DNA of 52,465 bases from an uncultured Clostridia bacterium. Lineage in GTDB: Bacteria > Bacillota > Clostridia > TANB77 > CAG-508. Position numbers and translations under genes: made by a program. The DNA lies in the NCBI GenBank assembly GCA_934154445.1, contig CAKPGC010000011.1, forward strand, positions 1 through 52,465, given 5' to 3'. This document shows, piece by piece, positions 8,464 to 17,077 of this stretch. A model generated the notes under the pieces. The model searched no databases. It saw only the letters and a list, made by a program, of their open reading frames with translations, and was not told the origin of the DNA. How positions within the stretch are numbered: position 1 is the first letter of the stretch; the number at the start of each line of letters is the position of its first letter.

Positions 8464-9870
8464 TTACTGTAATTTATGTTCTTCTCTATCATAAATCTCG
8501 GCATCTTGATTCATTTCTTGTTTTACATTTTCAACGATTTGTTCAATTGTAGTATTTTCATGATTACCTTGGATCTCTCTTATCAATTTGTCTCTAACTT
8601 CACCTTCTGTAAAAACATCTTTAATTCTTTCTTTGCCGTCATCTTCATAATTTAGTATGTCCTGTACATAATATTCTATATTAATATGTTCATGAGATGA
8701 AGTAGCTTTATCTCCATCAAAATCTCTTGCATCTTTTGGCTTACATCCATTTTCAGTATGTTCTTGTATTTCATTTTTTACAGCATCCTTATGTTCTGTC
8801 CCTTTATTTCTATTCATTATTTCTCGTGATTCTATTGGAATTTCTCTTGTTTGTGATGTTGATATTTGAATACCAACCATATCATCGGTTCCTTTTATTT
8901 TATCGTACAAAAACATATTAACTGTTCCCTGTTCATTTTCACATCCCACACGTGCTCCATTTGATTTTCTTGTATAAACAGATATATCTTTACTATCAAT
9001 TGTAGCAGTTCCATCTGCTCTTATTTTAGTTTGATTTTTATTTTCCTTATTTCCAGAACTTTTATCAACCTCAAACTCATCATTTAAAACTCTAGCTCTT
9101 CCATCATTTGTTATACCAACCAATGAATATGTTGTAGTATTCTTTTTTGTTCCATCAGCAATTTCATCTACTTTATCCGAATAAATAACATATAATTTAT
9201 CATATCCCTCTAAGTCTAACCTTTTTCCAAGGGATTCCTGTCCATCCACTTTTTTATTTAAATTAGTTTCTTGAATGCCGTTTACTTTTATATTATCAGC
9301 TTGCTTTTTTGATAAATCTTCTTCATCTTTGCCCTTTTTTTCTTCTTTTTCTTCTTTAAGTTCTTCTACTTCAAATTTATTCATTTTTTCTAACACATCT
9401 TGAGCTTCATTTTCTGAAATTTTTTCACCATAATATGCTGTTAATACTTCTGCCAATTCTTCAGTTTGTAATTTATTCATAGAATTATTTTCTATTTCCT
9501 GTTCTGATGTTTTAGCTAATAATTCATTTATTGCCTTAATTTTATCTGGTTCAGAATTTAAAATATTTTGATTATATACTAACTGATTATCGCCTAAAGT
9601 CCCACCGATACAATTATTTCCAAAATAGTAATTTTTTTGTTTTGTTACTCTTTCTCTTCCATTTTCATCAACTTCTATAATTTCTATATCTACTATGAAA
9701 ACGTTTTGTGAAATATCTTTTCCATTAATTTTATCCTTAGTTGATGCTTCTCCAACTAATTTTATATCACTTATTTTTATATCTTTAGTTGCTGTCTTTA
9801 TTTCTGCATATTTATTTTCCAGAGTATCTCTGAATTCTTCTTCTATTTTTAAAATTTCATTTTTATTCAT
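8464..9870 (-). CDS. Hypothetical hydrophilic 468-aa protein
   Basis: I do not recognise this family. The protein is very acidic and lysine-rich, with no signal peptide or TM segment. A helical N-terminal region (about 1-160) contains YYFGNNCIGGTLGDNQLV. A low-complexity E/K stretch (about 170-195, EELKEEKEEKKGKDEEDL) follows, then a beta-rich part with repeated polar motifs (SLVGITNDGRARVLN, KSNGARVGCENEQGT), and finally a helical His/Glu-rich C-terminus. The ATG at 9870 follows AAAGGAG and a good promoter. It forms its own unit. Function unknown. Confidence 0.7.
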   Translation of the reverse strand: MNKNEILKIEEEFRDTLENKYAEIKTATKDIKISDIKLVGEASTKDKINGKDISQNVFIVDIEIIEVDENGRERVTKQKNYYFGNNCIGGTLGDNQLVYNQNILNSEPDKIKAINELLAKTSEQEIENNSMNKLQTEELAEVLTAYYGEKISENEAQDVLEKMNKFEVEELKEEKEEKKGKDEEDLSKKQADNIKVNGIQETNLNKKVDGQESLGKRLDLEGYDKLYVIYSDKVDEIADGTKKNTTTYSLVGITNDGRARVLNDEFEVDKSSGNKENKNQTKIRADGTATIDSKDISVYTRKSNGARVGCENEQGTVNMFLYDKIKGTDDMVGIQISTSQTREIPIESREIMNRNKGTEHKDAVKNEIQEHTENGCKPKDARDFDGDKATSSHEHINIEYYVQDILNYEDDGKERIKDVFTEGEVRDKLIREIQGNHENTTIEQIVENVKQEMNQDAEIYDREEHKLQ

Positions 9871-9933
9871 ACTATTTACTCCTTTAAAAACTAATTATTC
9901 AAACCAACAATTTTTATTTTCCAGTTAAAAATA

Positions 9934-9961
9934 TTATATCATATTTTTTTATATTTTCAAA
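9934..9961 (-). promoter_or_regulatory. Sigma-A-type promoter for the 468-aa gene
   Basis: TTGAAA (9961-9956) and a perfect TATAAT (9939-9934) are 16 bases apart on the minus strand. Confidence 0.6.
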
Positions 9962-10006
9962 CAATATCACTTTTCAAAAATATTTTATTAATTACATTTT
10001 CTTCTA

Positions 10007-10035
10007 TTGACACATATAATATTATATATTAGAAT
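10007..10035 (+). promoter_or_regulatory. Sigma-A-type promoter for the HD-domain gene
   Basis: A perfect TTGACA (10007-10012), a 17-base spacer and TAGAAT (10030-10035) precede the HD-domain gene by about 34 bases. Confidence 0.7.
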
Positions 10036-10068
10036 AAATATTGAATACTTAGACAAAGGGTGTTTTGA

Positions 10069-10602
10069 TTGGAAAATTTAATACAAAAAATTTATAGTGA
10101 TAACGAGTTTATAAATATAATTAAAGATATATTAGAAAATGATACTGTTCAACTTATGAAAAAGTATCGTCAACATTATGAAACAAGCTGTTTTGACCAC
10201 TGTTTAATAGCTTCTTATTTTTGTTACATATATTGCAAAAAATTTAATTTAGATTATGTATCATGTTCAAGAGCAGCAATGTTACATGATTTATTTTTGT
10301 ATGATTGGAGAAAAAGAGAAAATGGTAGAAAAGGCCTTCATGCATTTACACATCCAAAAACCGCCTATGAAAACGCTTCAAAATTATTTACATTAAATGA
10401 TAAAGAATGTGATATTATCCTAAAACACATGTGGCCTGTAACTTTAGCTCTACCAAAATACAAAGAAAGTTATATTTTAACTATTGTAGATAAATATTGC
10501 GCATTAAATGAAGCTTATCAAGAATTATATAACAGATTCTGCCAGAAAAAAATATTCAGATATGCTTATGTATTTTTATGCTTATTATTTATAAAAATAT
10601 AA
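10069..10602 (+). CDS. HD-domain phosphohydrolase-like protein
   Basis: The 177-aa protein has the metal-binding pattern of HD hydrolases: HYETSCFDH near residue 40, the HD pair in AAMLHDLFLYDW near 75, and a later ILKHMWPV histidine. It is probably a cytosolic phosphohydrolase acting on a nucleotide or phosphoester; the substrate cannot be told. The start is TTG at 10069, eight bases after AAAGGG, because no ATG or GTG fits the ribosome site. It is a single-gene unit between a strong promoter and a bidirectional terminator. Confidence 0.82.
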   Translation: MENLIQKIYSDNEFINIIKDILENDTVQLMKKYRQHYETSCFDHCLIASYFCYIYCKKFNLDYVSCSRAAMLHDLFLYDWRKRENGRKGLHAFTHPKTAYENASKLFTLNDKECDIILKHMWPVTLALPKYKESYILTIVDKYCALNEAYQELYNRFCQKKIFRYAYVFLCLLFIKI

Positions 10603-10628
10603 AAAAACTCACAAATTGTGAGTTTTTT
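10601..10628. terminator. Bidirectional terminator, HD gene / rplS
   Basis: A perfect palindrome (AAAAAAACTCACAA and its complement) lies between two convergent genes and gives a T-rich 3' arm on both strands. Confidence 0.85.
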
Positions 10629-10630
10629 TA

Positions 10631-11110
10631 TTATTCTGCTTTGTTTTCTGTTGTTTCTTCAACTACAGTTTCTGTTGTTTCAACAGCAGGTGTTTCAACA
10701 ACTTCTTCAACAGCTGGTTCTTCTACTAAATCTTCTTTAATAGTAATTTCTCTATTTTCAATTCTAGCTCCAACTTGTTCTTTAGTCTTAGCAGCTTTAC
10801 CTACTCTATCTCTTAAATAGAATAATCTAGCACGTCTTGCTTTACCTACTCTAACTAGTTCAACTTTTTCAACTAATGGTGAATGAACTAAAAATGTTTT
10901 TTCAACACCAACACCATAAGATGTTTTTCTTACTGTAAATGATTGGTTAACTCCTCCACCTTGAACTTTAATTATAATTCCTTCGAAAACTTGGATTCTT
11001 TCTTTATTTCCTTCTTTTATTCTAACATGTACTTTTACTGTATTACCAACTTTTAATTCTGGTATTTTATTCTTAAGTTGTTCATGTTCTATTGATTTAA
11101 TAATATCCAT
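10631..11110 (-). CDS. rplS: 50S ribosomal protein bL19 with acidic C-terminal tail
   Basis: bL19 sits at the 30S-50S interface. The first ~115 residues are canonical (IKSIEHEQLKNKIPELKVGNTVKVH, RIQVFEGIIIKVQG, SFTVRKTSYGVGVEKTFLVHSP, RARLFYLRDRVGKAAK). The protein then continues for about 45 acidic, valine- and threonine-rich residues (repeats of VVET, VEET), giving 159 aa against the usual ~115. It is the last gene of the ylxM-ffh-rpsP-khpA-rimM-trmD-rplS operon, with a probable leader hairpin before it. Confidence 0.96.
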   Translation of the reverse strand: MDIIKSIEHEQLKNKIPELKVGNTVKVHVRIKEGNKERIQVFEGIIIKVQGGGVNQSFTVRKTSYGVGVEKTFLVHSPLVEKVELVRVGKARRARLFYLRDRVGKAAKTKEQVGARIENREITIKEDLVEEPAVEEVVETPAVETTETVVEETTENKAE

Positions 11111-11114
11111 TTTA

Positions 11115-11165
11115 GAATTTACCTCCTTCTTTATTTTTGAGCGGTGCCTTTATCTGTATGGCACA
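11115..11165 (-). promoter_or_regulatory. Candidate L19 leader hairpin
   Basis: Between trmD and rplS the minus strand reads GTGCC, an 11-base loop, GGCAC, then CGCTC and the AAGGAGG of rplS. Firmicutes often carry an autoregulatory L19 leader at this site. Position and stem agree, but I could not test against the covariance model. Confidence 0.5.
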
Positions 11166-11885
11166 TCATTTTTTGTTTTTTATTTCTTCTAAAATTTTCT
11201 TATCTTCATTAGATAATTTTATTTGTTCTAAAAGGTCTGGCCTTTTATTTAAAGTTATTTCCAAACTTTGTTTTCTTCTCCATTTGTCAATATTTTCATG
11301 ATGTCCTGAAAGTAAAACTTCTGGAACTTGTTGTCCTTCAAAAATTTCTGGTCTAGTATACTGTGGATATTCTAAAAGTCCTTGCGAAAATGATTCTTCT
11401 TTTGTAGAATCATCTTTCAATACACCTTCAACATATCTACTAACAGAATCTATTAATACCATTGCTGGAAGTTCTCCTCCTGTTAAAACATAATCACCTA
11501 TTGAAATTTCTTCATCAACAATTTTGTCTATTACTCTCTGGTCAATTCCTTCATAATGACCACAAAGAAGAATTAAATGTTCTTGTTTTGATAATTCTTC
11601 AACCTTTTTTTGGTTTAATTTGTTTCCCTGTGGAGACATATATATAACTTTTGCTTTTTCATCTCTAACCGATTTATAAGCATCATATACTACATCTGGT
11701 TGCATAACCATTCCAGCTCCACCACCATAAGGAGTATCATCAACTTTTTTATGTTTGTTATTTGAAAAGTCTCTAATATTTATTAAATTAACATTTATTA
11801 GTTCTTTTTCTTTTGCTCTTCCAATAATGCTTTGATTTAAAACATCAAACATTTCCGGAAAAAGTGTTAAAACATCAAATTGCAT
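11166..11885 (-). CDS. trmD: tRNA (guanine37-N1)-methyltransferase TrmD
   Basis: TrmD methylates G37 of tRNAs reading CUN, CCN and CGG codons, using S-adenosylmethionine, and prevents +1 frameshifting. The 239-aa SPOUT protein has DTPYGGGAGMVMQPDV, LLCGHYEGIDQRV (knot region) and ISIGDYVLTGGELPAM. Length and motifs are normal, and the frame is intact. It lies between rimM and rplS, as in most Firmicutes. Its role in reading-frame maintenance at CGG-type codons is relevant to the frameshift sites in this window. Confidence 0.97.
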   Translation of the reverse strand: MQFDVLTLFPEMFDVLNQSIIGRAKEKELINVNLINIRDFSNNKHKKVDDTPYGGGAGMVMQPDVVYDAYKSVRDEKAKVIYMSPQGNKLNQKKVEELSKQEHLILLCGHYEGIDQRVIDKIVDEEISIGDYVLTGGELPAMVLIDSVSRYVEGVLKDDSTKEESFSQGLLEYPQYTRPEIFEGQQVPEVLLSGHHENIDKWRRKQSLEITLNKRPDLLEQIKLSNEDKKILEEIKNKK

Positions 11886-11950
11886 CCTTTCCTCCTGTCT
11901 AAAGGGAATTATTCTTTTCGGACGTTTTTTGTCCTTCCGGAATCAATCTT

Positions 11951-12457
11951 TTAAATTAAACCCTTTAAAATGTGAACAATTATCTTTTTTTGTTCTAAAT
12001 TGATTTCTTTAATCACATCAGATATTGCTGGCAATAATAATTGTTTTCCAAGTTCATCTTTTACAGCATATATATCACAACTTCCATTATTGAATATGTC
12101 ATCTATTTTACCTAATAAACATCCTTCATCAGAGTAAACATTTAATCCTATTAAATCAACAATGTAATATGTACCATCATCTAATTCAGGTTCATCTTCT
12201 CTATTAATTTTTAAATAAGAGTTTCTAAGAAGCTCAGCTTCTTCTACTTTGTCTATTCCTTTAAATTTTATTAGTACTATATCTTTATGATATTTTACTT
12301 CTTCGATTTCATATTGCTTTTTGGTTTTGTTATTTTCAACATATACTTTTTTTAAATCATCAAATCTTTTAATATCATCAGTAAAAGGCTTAACTTTTAC
12401 CATACCTTTTATTCCAAATGTATTAACTATTTGACCTATTTCTAAAAACTCTTGCAT
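11951..12457 (-). CDS. rimM: 16S rRNA processing protein RimM
   Basis: RimM assists maturation of the 30S head near S19. The 168 residues comprise the N-terminal RimM domain (IGQIVNTFGIKGMVKVKPFTDD, LLRNSYLKINREDEPELDDGTYY) and a C-terminal PRC-barrel (LGKIDDIFNNGSCDIYAVKDELGKQ, split here between motifs). The start ATG at 12457 follows GAGGTAA. It is in its usual place between the KH-domain gene and trmD. Confidence 0.95.
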   Translation of the reverse strand: MQEFLEIGQIVNTFGIKGMVKVKPFTDDIKRFDDLKKVYVENNKTKKQYEIEEVKYHKDIVLIKFKGIDKVEEAELLRNSYLKINREDEPELDDGTYYIVDLIGLNVYSDEGCLLGKIDDIFNNGSCDIYAVKDELGKQLLLPAISDVIKEINLEQKKIIVHILKGLI

Positions 12458-12472
12458 ATCTATTTACCTCGA

Positions 12473-12703
12473 TTAATCAATAAATTCTACAGAAACTTTT
12501 TTGTGTTCTTTAGCACCAATTGATTTAACAACTGTTCTTATAGATTTAGCAAGTCTTCCTTGTCTTCCTATTACTTTGCCCATATCATCATTTGCAACTT
12601 TTACCTCAAATACTATAGATTTTTCACCTTGAACTTCATTTACTTGAACAGCATCTTTATTATCTACAAGGTTCAATATTATAGTTTCTATAATTTCTTT
12701 CAT
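12473..12703 (-). CDS. khpA: KH-domain RNA-binding protein KhpA
   Basis: The 76-aa protein is a single type II KH domain with the RNA-binding GxxG loop in GKVIGRQGRLAKSIRTVVK. KhpA pairs with KhpB/Jag to bind RNA and influence cell elongation in Gram-positive bacteria. The gene sits between rpsP and rimM, the conserved place for ylqC/khpA. Confidence 0.93.
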   Translation of the reverse strand: MKEIIETIILNLVDNKDAVQVNEVQGEKSIVFEVKVANDDMGKVIGRQGRLAKSIRTVVKSIGAKEHKKVSVEFID

Positions 12704-12745
12704 GTTCTTTCACCTTTCACATTTGCTTTGCTACATTCATAAAAA

Positions 12746-12982
12746 TTATTTTGCTGCATTTTCAATTAATTTTTTTACAGTATCTGTTGGTTTTGCACCG
12801 TTTTTTATCCATTGTGCAACTTTTTCTGAGTCTAAAACTACTGTTGATGGTTTTGTCATTGGATCATAAGTTCCAATTTTTTCAATTATTTTACCATCTC
12901 TTGGAGATTTAGAATCAGCTACTACGATATGATAGAAAGGAGCTTTTTTCTTTCCTTCTCTTTGTAATCTTATTTTTACCAT
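12746..12982 (-). CDS. rpsP: 30S ribosomal protein bS16
   Basis: The protein begins MVKIRLQREGKKKAPFYHIVVAD, the standard bS16 N-terminus, and has 78 residues. An upstream in-frame ATG at 13021 would add 13 non-conserved residues. The start at 12982 is preferred because GGAGGTG lies eight bases before it. bS16 is needed for 30S assembly. It lies between ffh and khpA in the operon. Confidence 0.97.
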   Translation of the reverse strand: MVKIRLQREGKKKAPFYHIVVADSKSPRDGKIIEKIGTYDPMTKPSTVVLDSEKVAQWIKNGAKPTDTVKKLIENAAK

Positions 12983-13113
12983 TTCAGTTTCACCTCCTTG
13001 GAATCTAAAAATATTTCTCATAATCCTTTGTAGGAATTAAGAATTATTTTTTGAAATTTTATTTATATAAATTTAAAAAATTAATAACATTTTGAATTTA
13101 AATTAAACACAAT

Positions 13114-14464
13114 TTAAATCTTAAAATTTTTTAAAGCATTTTCATCAATTCCATTCATCATCTTTTTCATTGTGCCTTTGCTCTTCATTTGTTTCATCAT
13201 TTTTTGAGTCATTTCATAAGATTTAATAAATTTGTTTATGTCTTGTACAGTAGTACCACTTCCTTTTGCTATTCTTATTCTTCTACTTGCATTTAAAAGT
13301 TTTGTATTCTTTTTTTCTTTTTGTGTCATAGAACAAATAATAGCTTCTATTTTAACAAATTCTTTATCATCTATTTTTATGTCTTTGAATTGATTCATTC
13401 CAGGAATTAATTTTAATAATGATGAAAAAGAACCCATTTTTTTCATTTGTCTTATTTGAGCCAAATAATCATCTAAATCCAACTCGTTTTTTTTCATCTT
13501 TTTTTCTAATTTTTCTGCTTCTTCTAAATCAAATGCCTCTTCAGCTTTTTCTATAACCGCTAGAATATCTCCCATACCCAAAATTCTTGATGCCATTCTA
13601 TCTGGATGAAATACTTCTATATCACTTAGTTTTTCACCTGTTGCTGCAAATTTAATAGGTCTTCCTGTAACTTTTTTAACAGAAAGTGCTGCACCACCTC
13701 TAGTATCACCATCTAATTTTGTTAATACTATTCCATCTATTCCAACCTTTTCATTAAAGGTTTCTGCAACATTTACAGCTTCTTGACCGGTCATAGAATC
13801 TACTACTAATAGTATTTCATGAGGTTTTACACTCTTTTTTACATTTTGTAATTCTTCCATTAGCTGTTCATCTATTTGTAGACGTCCCGCCGTATCTAGA
13901 ATAATTACATCGTTTAATTTAGACATTGCCACATTTATTGCCTGTTTAGCAATATGTACAACATCTTTTGATTGTTCATTTGCATATACAGGAATATTTA
14001 GTTGACTTCCGAACTACTTGTAATTGTTTAATAGCCGCTGGTCTATAAACATCACATGCTACCAATAATGGCTTTTTTCCTTGTTTTCTAAATAGATTTG
14101 CAAGTTTTCCTGCAGTAGTAGTTTTACCAGAACCTTGTAATCCAACTAACATTATAATTGTTGGTGGATTTGGTGAAAAGTTAACTTTACTTTCAGTTCC
14201 TCCTAATAATTCTACTAACTCATCTTTTACTATTTTTATAACTTGTTGACCTGGTGTTAAAGATTTTAAAACGTCTTGTCCTAAGGCTTTTTCTTGAATG
14301 TTAGCTATAAACTCTTTTACAATTTTATAGTTAACATCTGCTTCCAATAATGCAAGTTTTACTTCTCTTAGCATCTCTTTTAAGTCTGAATCAGTAATTC
14401 TTGCTTTTCCTTTTAATTTTCTTGTTATTTCTTGCAATCTAGAAGATAATCCTTCAAAAGCCAT
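13114..14464 (-). CDS. ffh: Signal recognition particle protein Ffh, split by one extra base
   Basis: Ffh is the SRP GTPase that targets nascent membrane proteins. Two frames together give the whole protein: 14464-14012 encodes the N domain and G1 loop (GLQGSGKTT) to YRPAAIKQLQVV, and the other frame carries DTAGRLQ, TKLDGDTRGG and the methionine-rich M domain. Removing the base at 14011 yields VVGSQL and a continuous 449-aa protein, matching the conserved L-G-x-Q of Ffh. In the original frame the codon at the break is CGG, and that frame soon stops. Ffh is normally essential, so this is either a sequence error or a translational +1 frameshift. Confidence 0.93.
14008..14014 (-). other. +1 frameshift site in ffh at an in-frame CGG
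   Basis: The coding strand reads GTA GTT C GGA AGT. The zero-frame codon is CGG; skipping its C gives GGA (Gly), the residue expected in Ffh. No Shine-Dalgarno-like stimulator is evident just upstream. Confidence 0.8.
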
Positions 14465-14476
14465 TTAACTTCCTCC

Positions 14477-14824
14477 CTATACTAAACAATTTAATTCTCT
14501 TTTAACTGTTTCCAAGATATGTTCAACTTTTTTATCAGATGATGTTTTTTGTATTTTTGTTAATTCTGATAAAACTTTTTTTAATGTCTCCTCTTGATTT
14601 AACATCCTTTTCATAAACAACAACTTTTCTTCATATTCGAAAAGTTTTTTCTCTCCCTTCTTTATTATGTCTCTAACAGCTTGTCTTGTTATATTGTTAT
14701 TTTCTGCAATTTCTGACAATGACAAGTCATTATTATAGTAGTCATTCAAGAATTCAAATTGTTTTTTAGTTAATAATTTACCATATAAATCACACAATAT
14801 ACTTATTTTAACGTTTTTATCCAT
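14477..14824 (-). CDS. ylxM: SRP-associated HTH protein YlxM
   Basis: YlxM is a small winged-helix protein encoded next to ffh in Firmicutes and Mollicutes; it is thought to modulate SRP activity. The 115 residues include KQFEFLNDYYNNDLSLSEIA and ITRQAVRDIIKKGEKKLFEYE, the standard sigma-4-like helix-turn-helix. It starts the operon under a near-consensus promoter and ends 13 bases before ffh. Confidence 0.95.
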   Translation of the reverse strand: MDKNVKISILCDLYGKLLTKKQFEFLNDYYNNDLSLSEIAENNNITRQAVRDIIKKGEKKLFEYEEKLLFMKRMLNQEETLKKVLSELTKIQKTSSDKKVEHILETVKRELNCLV

Positions 14825-14856
14825 AACAACTACCTTCTTTTTTGTAATGCTAATAT

Positions 14857-14885
14857 ACTTTACACTATTTTTGTGTATTTGTCAA
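14857..14885 (-). promoter_or_regulatory. Sigma-A-type promoter of the ylxM-ffh-rpsP-rplS operon
   Basis: A perfect TTGACA (14885-14880) and TAAAGT (14862-14857) are 17 bases apart on the minus strand, 33 bases before the ylxM start. Confidence 0.7.
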
Positions 14886-14933
14886 GGGGTTTAGCCAAAT
14901 TTTATTGATAAATAGAAAAATTCAAGTACAAAA

Positions 14934-15698
14934 CTAATCTTCACTTATTTTTCTTTTTTGAACTTTATACGTAATTTTAGCAACAAAACTACTTGGCACA
15001 AAATGACTAAAGAAAATACCCAATTTTACATCCAATCCAGGTACAATATAGAATTTGCCTCTAAGTAATTTTTTTATTGCAAAATTAGCAACATTATAAC
15101 TACTAGCTTCTCTAATATGAAACTTAACATTGGCAACTTTGTTAAAATTTGTATTTACTGGCCCCGGGCACAAAATACTAATTTGAACATTTGATTTTTC
15201 CTTTTTTAATTCTTCTCTTATAGATTCAGAAAGTCTTACTACATAAGCCTTTGTTGAATAATATGTTGCCATCAATGGACCAGGCATAAATCCAGCAATT
15301 GATGCAACATTTAAAATCTTACCACTGTTTTTTGCTTTCATATCAACTAAGTATAATTTGGTTAAAATATGATAAGCCACAATATTAGTTTTTATCATCA
15401 TTAATTCTTTATTTAAATCTGTATGTGTAAAATTTCCACAATCACCAAAACCAGCATTATTGATTAAGATATCCACATCTTTTACACTTTTGTGCAAATC
15501 TTTGCAATTTTGTTCTATTGATAAATCCATTGATATTACTTGAACTTCTATATCATTTTCTTTTCGTAATTCTTCTGATAATTCATCCAATTTTTGTTTA
15601 TCTCTTGCTACTAACACTAAATTATATCCTTTTTTAGCTAATATTCTAGCCATATCTCTTCCTATTCCAGAAGACGCTCCTGTTATTAATGCTTTCAT
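14934..15698 (-). CDS. Short-chain dehydrogenase/reductase (SDR)
   Basis: The 254-aa protein is a classical SDR. The cofactor loop TGASSGIG is at residues 5-12, NNAG is near 80, the catalytic serine lies in NVASIAGF, and the YxxxK pair is in YSTKAYV. This resembles DltE/YqjQ-type oxidoreductases; the substrate is unknown. The start ATG at 15698 follows CGGAGG. A longer frame upstream crosses the promoter and is not coding. It is monocistronic and downstream of oapA. Confidence 0.9.
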   Translation of the reverse strand: MKALITGASSGIGRDMARILAKKGYNLVLVARDKQKLDELSEELRKENDIEVQVISMDLSIEQNCKDLHKSVKDVDILINNAGFGDCGNFTHTDLNKELMMIKTNIVAYHILTKLYLVDMKAKNSGKILNVASIAGFMPGPLMATYYSTKAYVVRLSESIREELKKEKSNVQISILCPGPVNTNFNKVANVKFHIREASSYNVANFAIKKLLRGKFYIVPGLDVKLGIFFSHFVPSSFVAKITYKVQKRKISED

Positions 15699-15724
15699 AA
15701 ATTTTTCCTCCGTTTTTTTATGAT

Positions 15725-15753
15725 ATTGTATCAAAAATGTCATGCTTAAACAA
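15725..15753 (-). promoter_or_regulatory. Sigma-A-type promoter for the SDR gene
   Basis: TTGTTT (15753-15748) and TACAAT (15730-15725) are 17 bases apart on the minus strand. Confidence 0.5.
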
Positions 15754-15773
15754 TGAATTTCATAAAAGTATAA

Positions 15774-15810
15774 GGACAATAAAATGTATACATCCAACAT
15801 TTTATTGTCC
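15774..15810 (-). terminator. Hairpin after the oapA-type gene
   Basis: GGACAATAAAATGT pairs perfectly with ACATTTTATTGTCC around a nine-base loop. The following minus-strand sequence is only moderately T-rich, so it may be a terminator or an mRNA 3'-end stabiliser. Confidence 0.6.
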
Positions 15811-15831
15811 ACTTTTATTAAATCCAATAAT

Positions 15832-16377
15832 CTATTTTTTACTAAATTTATTTAAAACAATACCAACCTTATGAACTATTTCAGTAGAATACTTATTAGC
15901 AATATCCTTGCCAAAAGCCTTGCCACTAACTGTTAGGGCTGATACTAATGCACTTAAAACAAACTGAATATTAAATGGTAAATTTAGTTGTGTAGAAACC
16001 TTTATAGAAATTAATGCACTTATAGAACCACTTAATACCCCACAAATATCACCTATTACATCAGCGCATATATTAGCAACCTTTGGTGCGTTTTTTATTA
16101 ATTTTATTGAGTCTTTAGACCCTTTCACTTTTTTAGTTGCTTTTGCATGGAATTCTTCTTCATTTGCAACAGTAACAGCAACACCAATTATATCAAAAAC
16201 TATTCCCAAAAATATTACCAATGCCAGTATCAAAAATGCTGGTATCAAACTTAAATTAGATACGCCATTTGTTGATACATAAGCAAATATTATTGATAAA
16301 ATAAATGTAATTATAAATGATTGTATAATCCATTTCATATTCGAGTGCTCTTTTTTATTTTCTTGATTTTTTTTCAT
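15832..16377 (-). CDS. oapA: OLE-associated membrane protein OapA-like
   Basis: The 181-aa protein has TM segments near residues 14-31, 37-62, 105-125 and 130-150. The diagnostic central stretch is DIIGVAVTVANEEEFHAKATK, KVKGSKDSIKLIKNA and VIGDICGVLSG. I recognise this pattern from the OapA family, some members of which are annotated as Mg2+/Co2+ transporter CorB-like. OapA binds OLE RNA at the membrane in Bacillus (now Halalkalibacterium) halodurans and is normally encoded just downstream of it. Here a ~570-nt structured RNA precedes it on the same strand. Recognition is from memory of the family, not from a search. Confidence 0.82.
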   Translation of the reverse strand: MKKNQENKKEHSNMKWIIQSFIITFILSIIFAYVSTNGVSNLSLIPAFLILALVIFLGIVFDIIGVAVTVANEEEFHAKATKKVKGSKDSIKLIKNAPKVANICADVIGDICGVLSGSISALISIKVSTQLNLPFNIQFVLSALVSALTVSGKAFGKDIANKYSTEIVHKVGIVLNKFSKK

Positions 16378-16445
16378 TAATTAAATTATCCCTCTTTCTA
16401 AACTTTCCATATTATTTTATTATAAAACTTCTCTTTTATATAAAA

Positions 16446-16476
16446 GTTGTCAAAAAAGACCGTCCCTTTTGACAAC
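16446..16476. repeat. REP-like 31-bp palindrome, copy 3
   Basis: GTTGTCAAAA(A)AGAC faces GTCCCTTTTGACAAC. It lies between the OLE-type RNA and oapA and, with flanking A/T runs, could also act as the 3' terminator or attenuator of the RNA. Confidence 0.8.
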
Positions 16477-16499
16477 TTTATATAATTTCTAAATTAAAA

Positions 16500-17070
16500 T
16501 ATAGATGGTAAAAACCTAAGTAAATTTTACGGTTTAGGTCTGGTTGAATTTCTCTATTTTCCACTTAACATTACTGTTAGAGTCGTTTCCGTTTAAGGAA
16601 AATAACTAAAGTTACATTTAGCCACCAGATCGCCACTTAAATCCGTACCTTAATCCCTAGATTTTCAAGCTTTTGATAAAGCAAACATTCTAGAAGTTTT
16701 CCTTGACATACTTTACACAAGTTTACTAGTCTATTTTGCAAGTGAAATTTCATAATCCAAAGTAAAAACATTTGGCCAAAACATTTAGTACTTCATTCAA
16801 AATTAATCCCAATACACTCACTCGAGACAGGCTACACTATGTATTTTGTGTCTTGGCACTCAACATAGGTTTAACTTAAATTTAAATTTAAGCCTCCGCG
16901 AAACCAGGGATCACATATATGCCATTATATACTACCCTAATTTCTTTACTCCCTGAATACACACAAAACTGGCATTTCGCGCGCAAGCAAGAAACTTCAC
17001 CGATGTGCCCTTTAGTGGATTTTTAGCCCCACCCTCATAAACTCAAGTACGACTAGAATAATGCACCATC
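16500..17070 (-). ncRNA. ole: Probable OLE RNA (ornate large extremophilic RNA)
   Basis: This gene-free stretch is richer in GC than its flanks and has no credible reading frame. On the minus strand a TATAAT box predicts a start near 17070. The predicted 5' end GAUGGU (17070-17065) pairs with ACCAUC (16509-16504), closing the whole ~567-nt transcript. Internal helices include CAGGGA/UCCCUG, a palindromic CUUAAAUUU stem, and CCUAA/UUAGG near the 3' end. Size, single-unit shape and the directly following oapA-type gene match OLE RNA (about 600 nt, in anaerobic and extremophile Firmicutes, functioning with OapA at the membrane). I could not check the Rfam model; ROOL or GOLLD are alternatives that lack this neighbour. 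Confidence 0.75.
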
Positions 17071-17077
17071 AATATAT

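Noticed and set aside
12983..13021. Upstream ATG for rpsP
   Set aside because: It would include the GGAGGTG ribosome site in the coding region and add residues not found in bS16.
15699..15827. N-terminal extension of the SDR protein
   Set aside because: The extension covers a promoter and the oapA hairpin; GGAGG fits only the start at 15698.
16500..17070. tmRNA, RNase P RNA or group II intron as the identity of the large RNA
   Set aside because: No tRNA-like end or tag frame, no RNase P core motifs (GAGGAAAGTCC type), and no domain V-like hairpin or intron protein were found on either strand.
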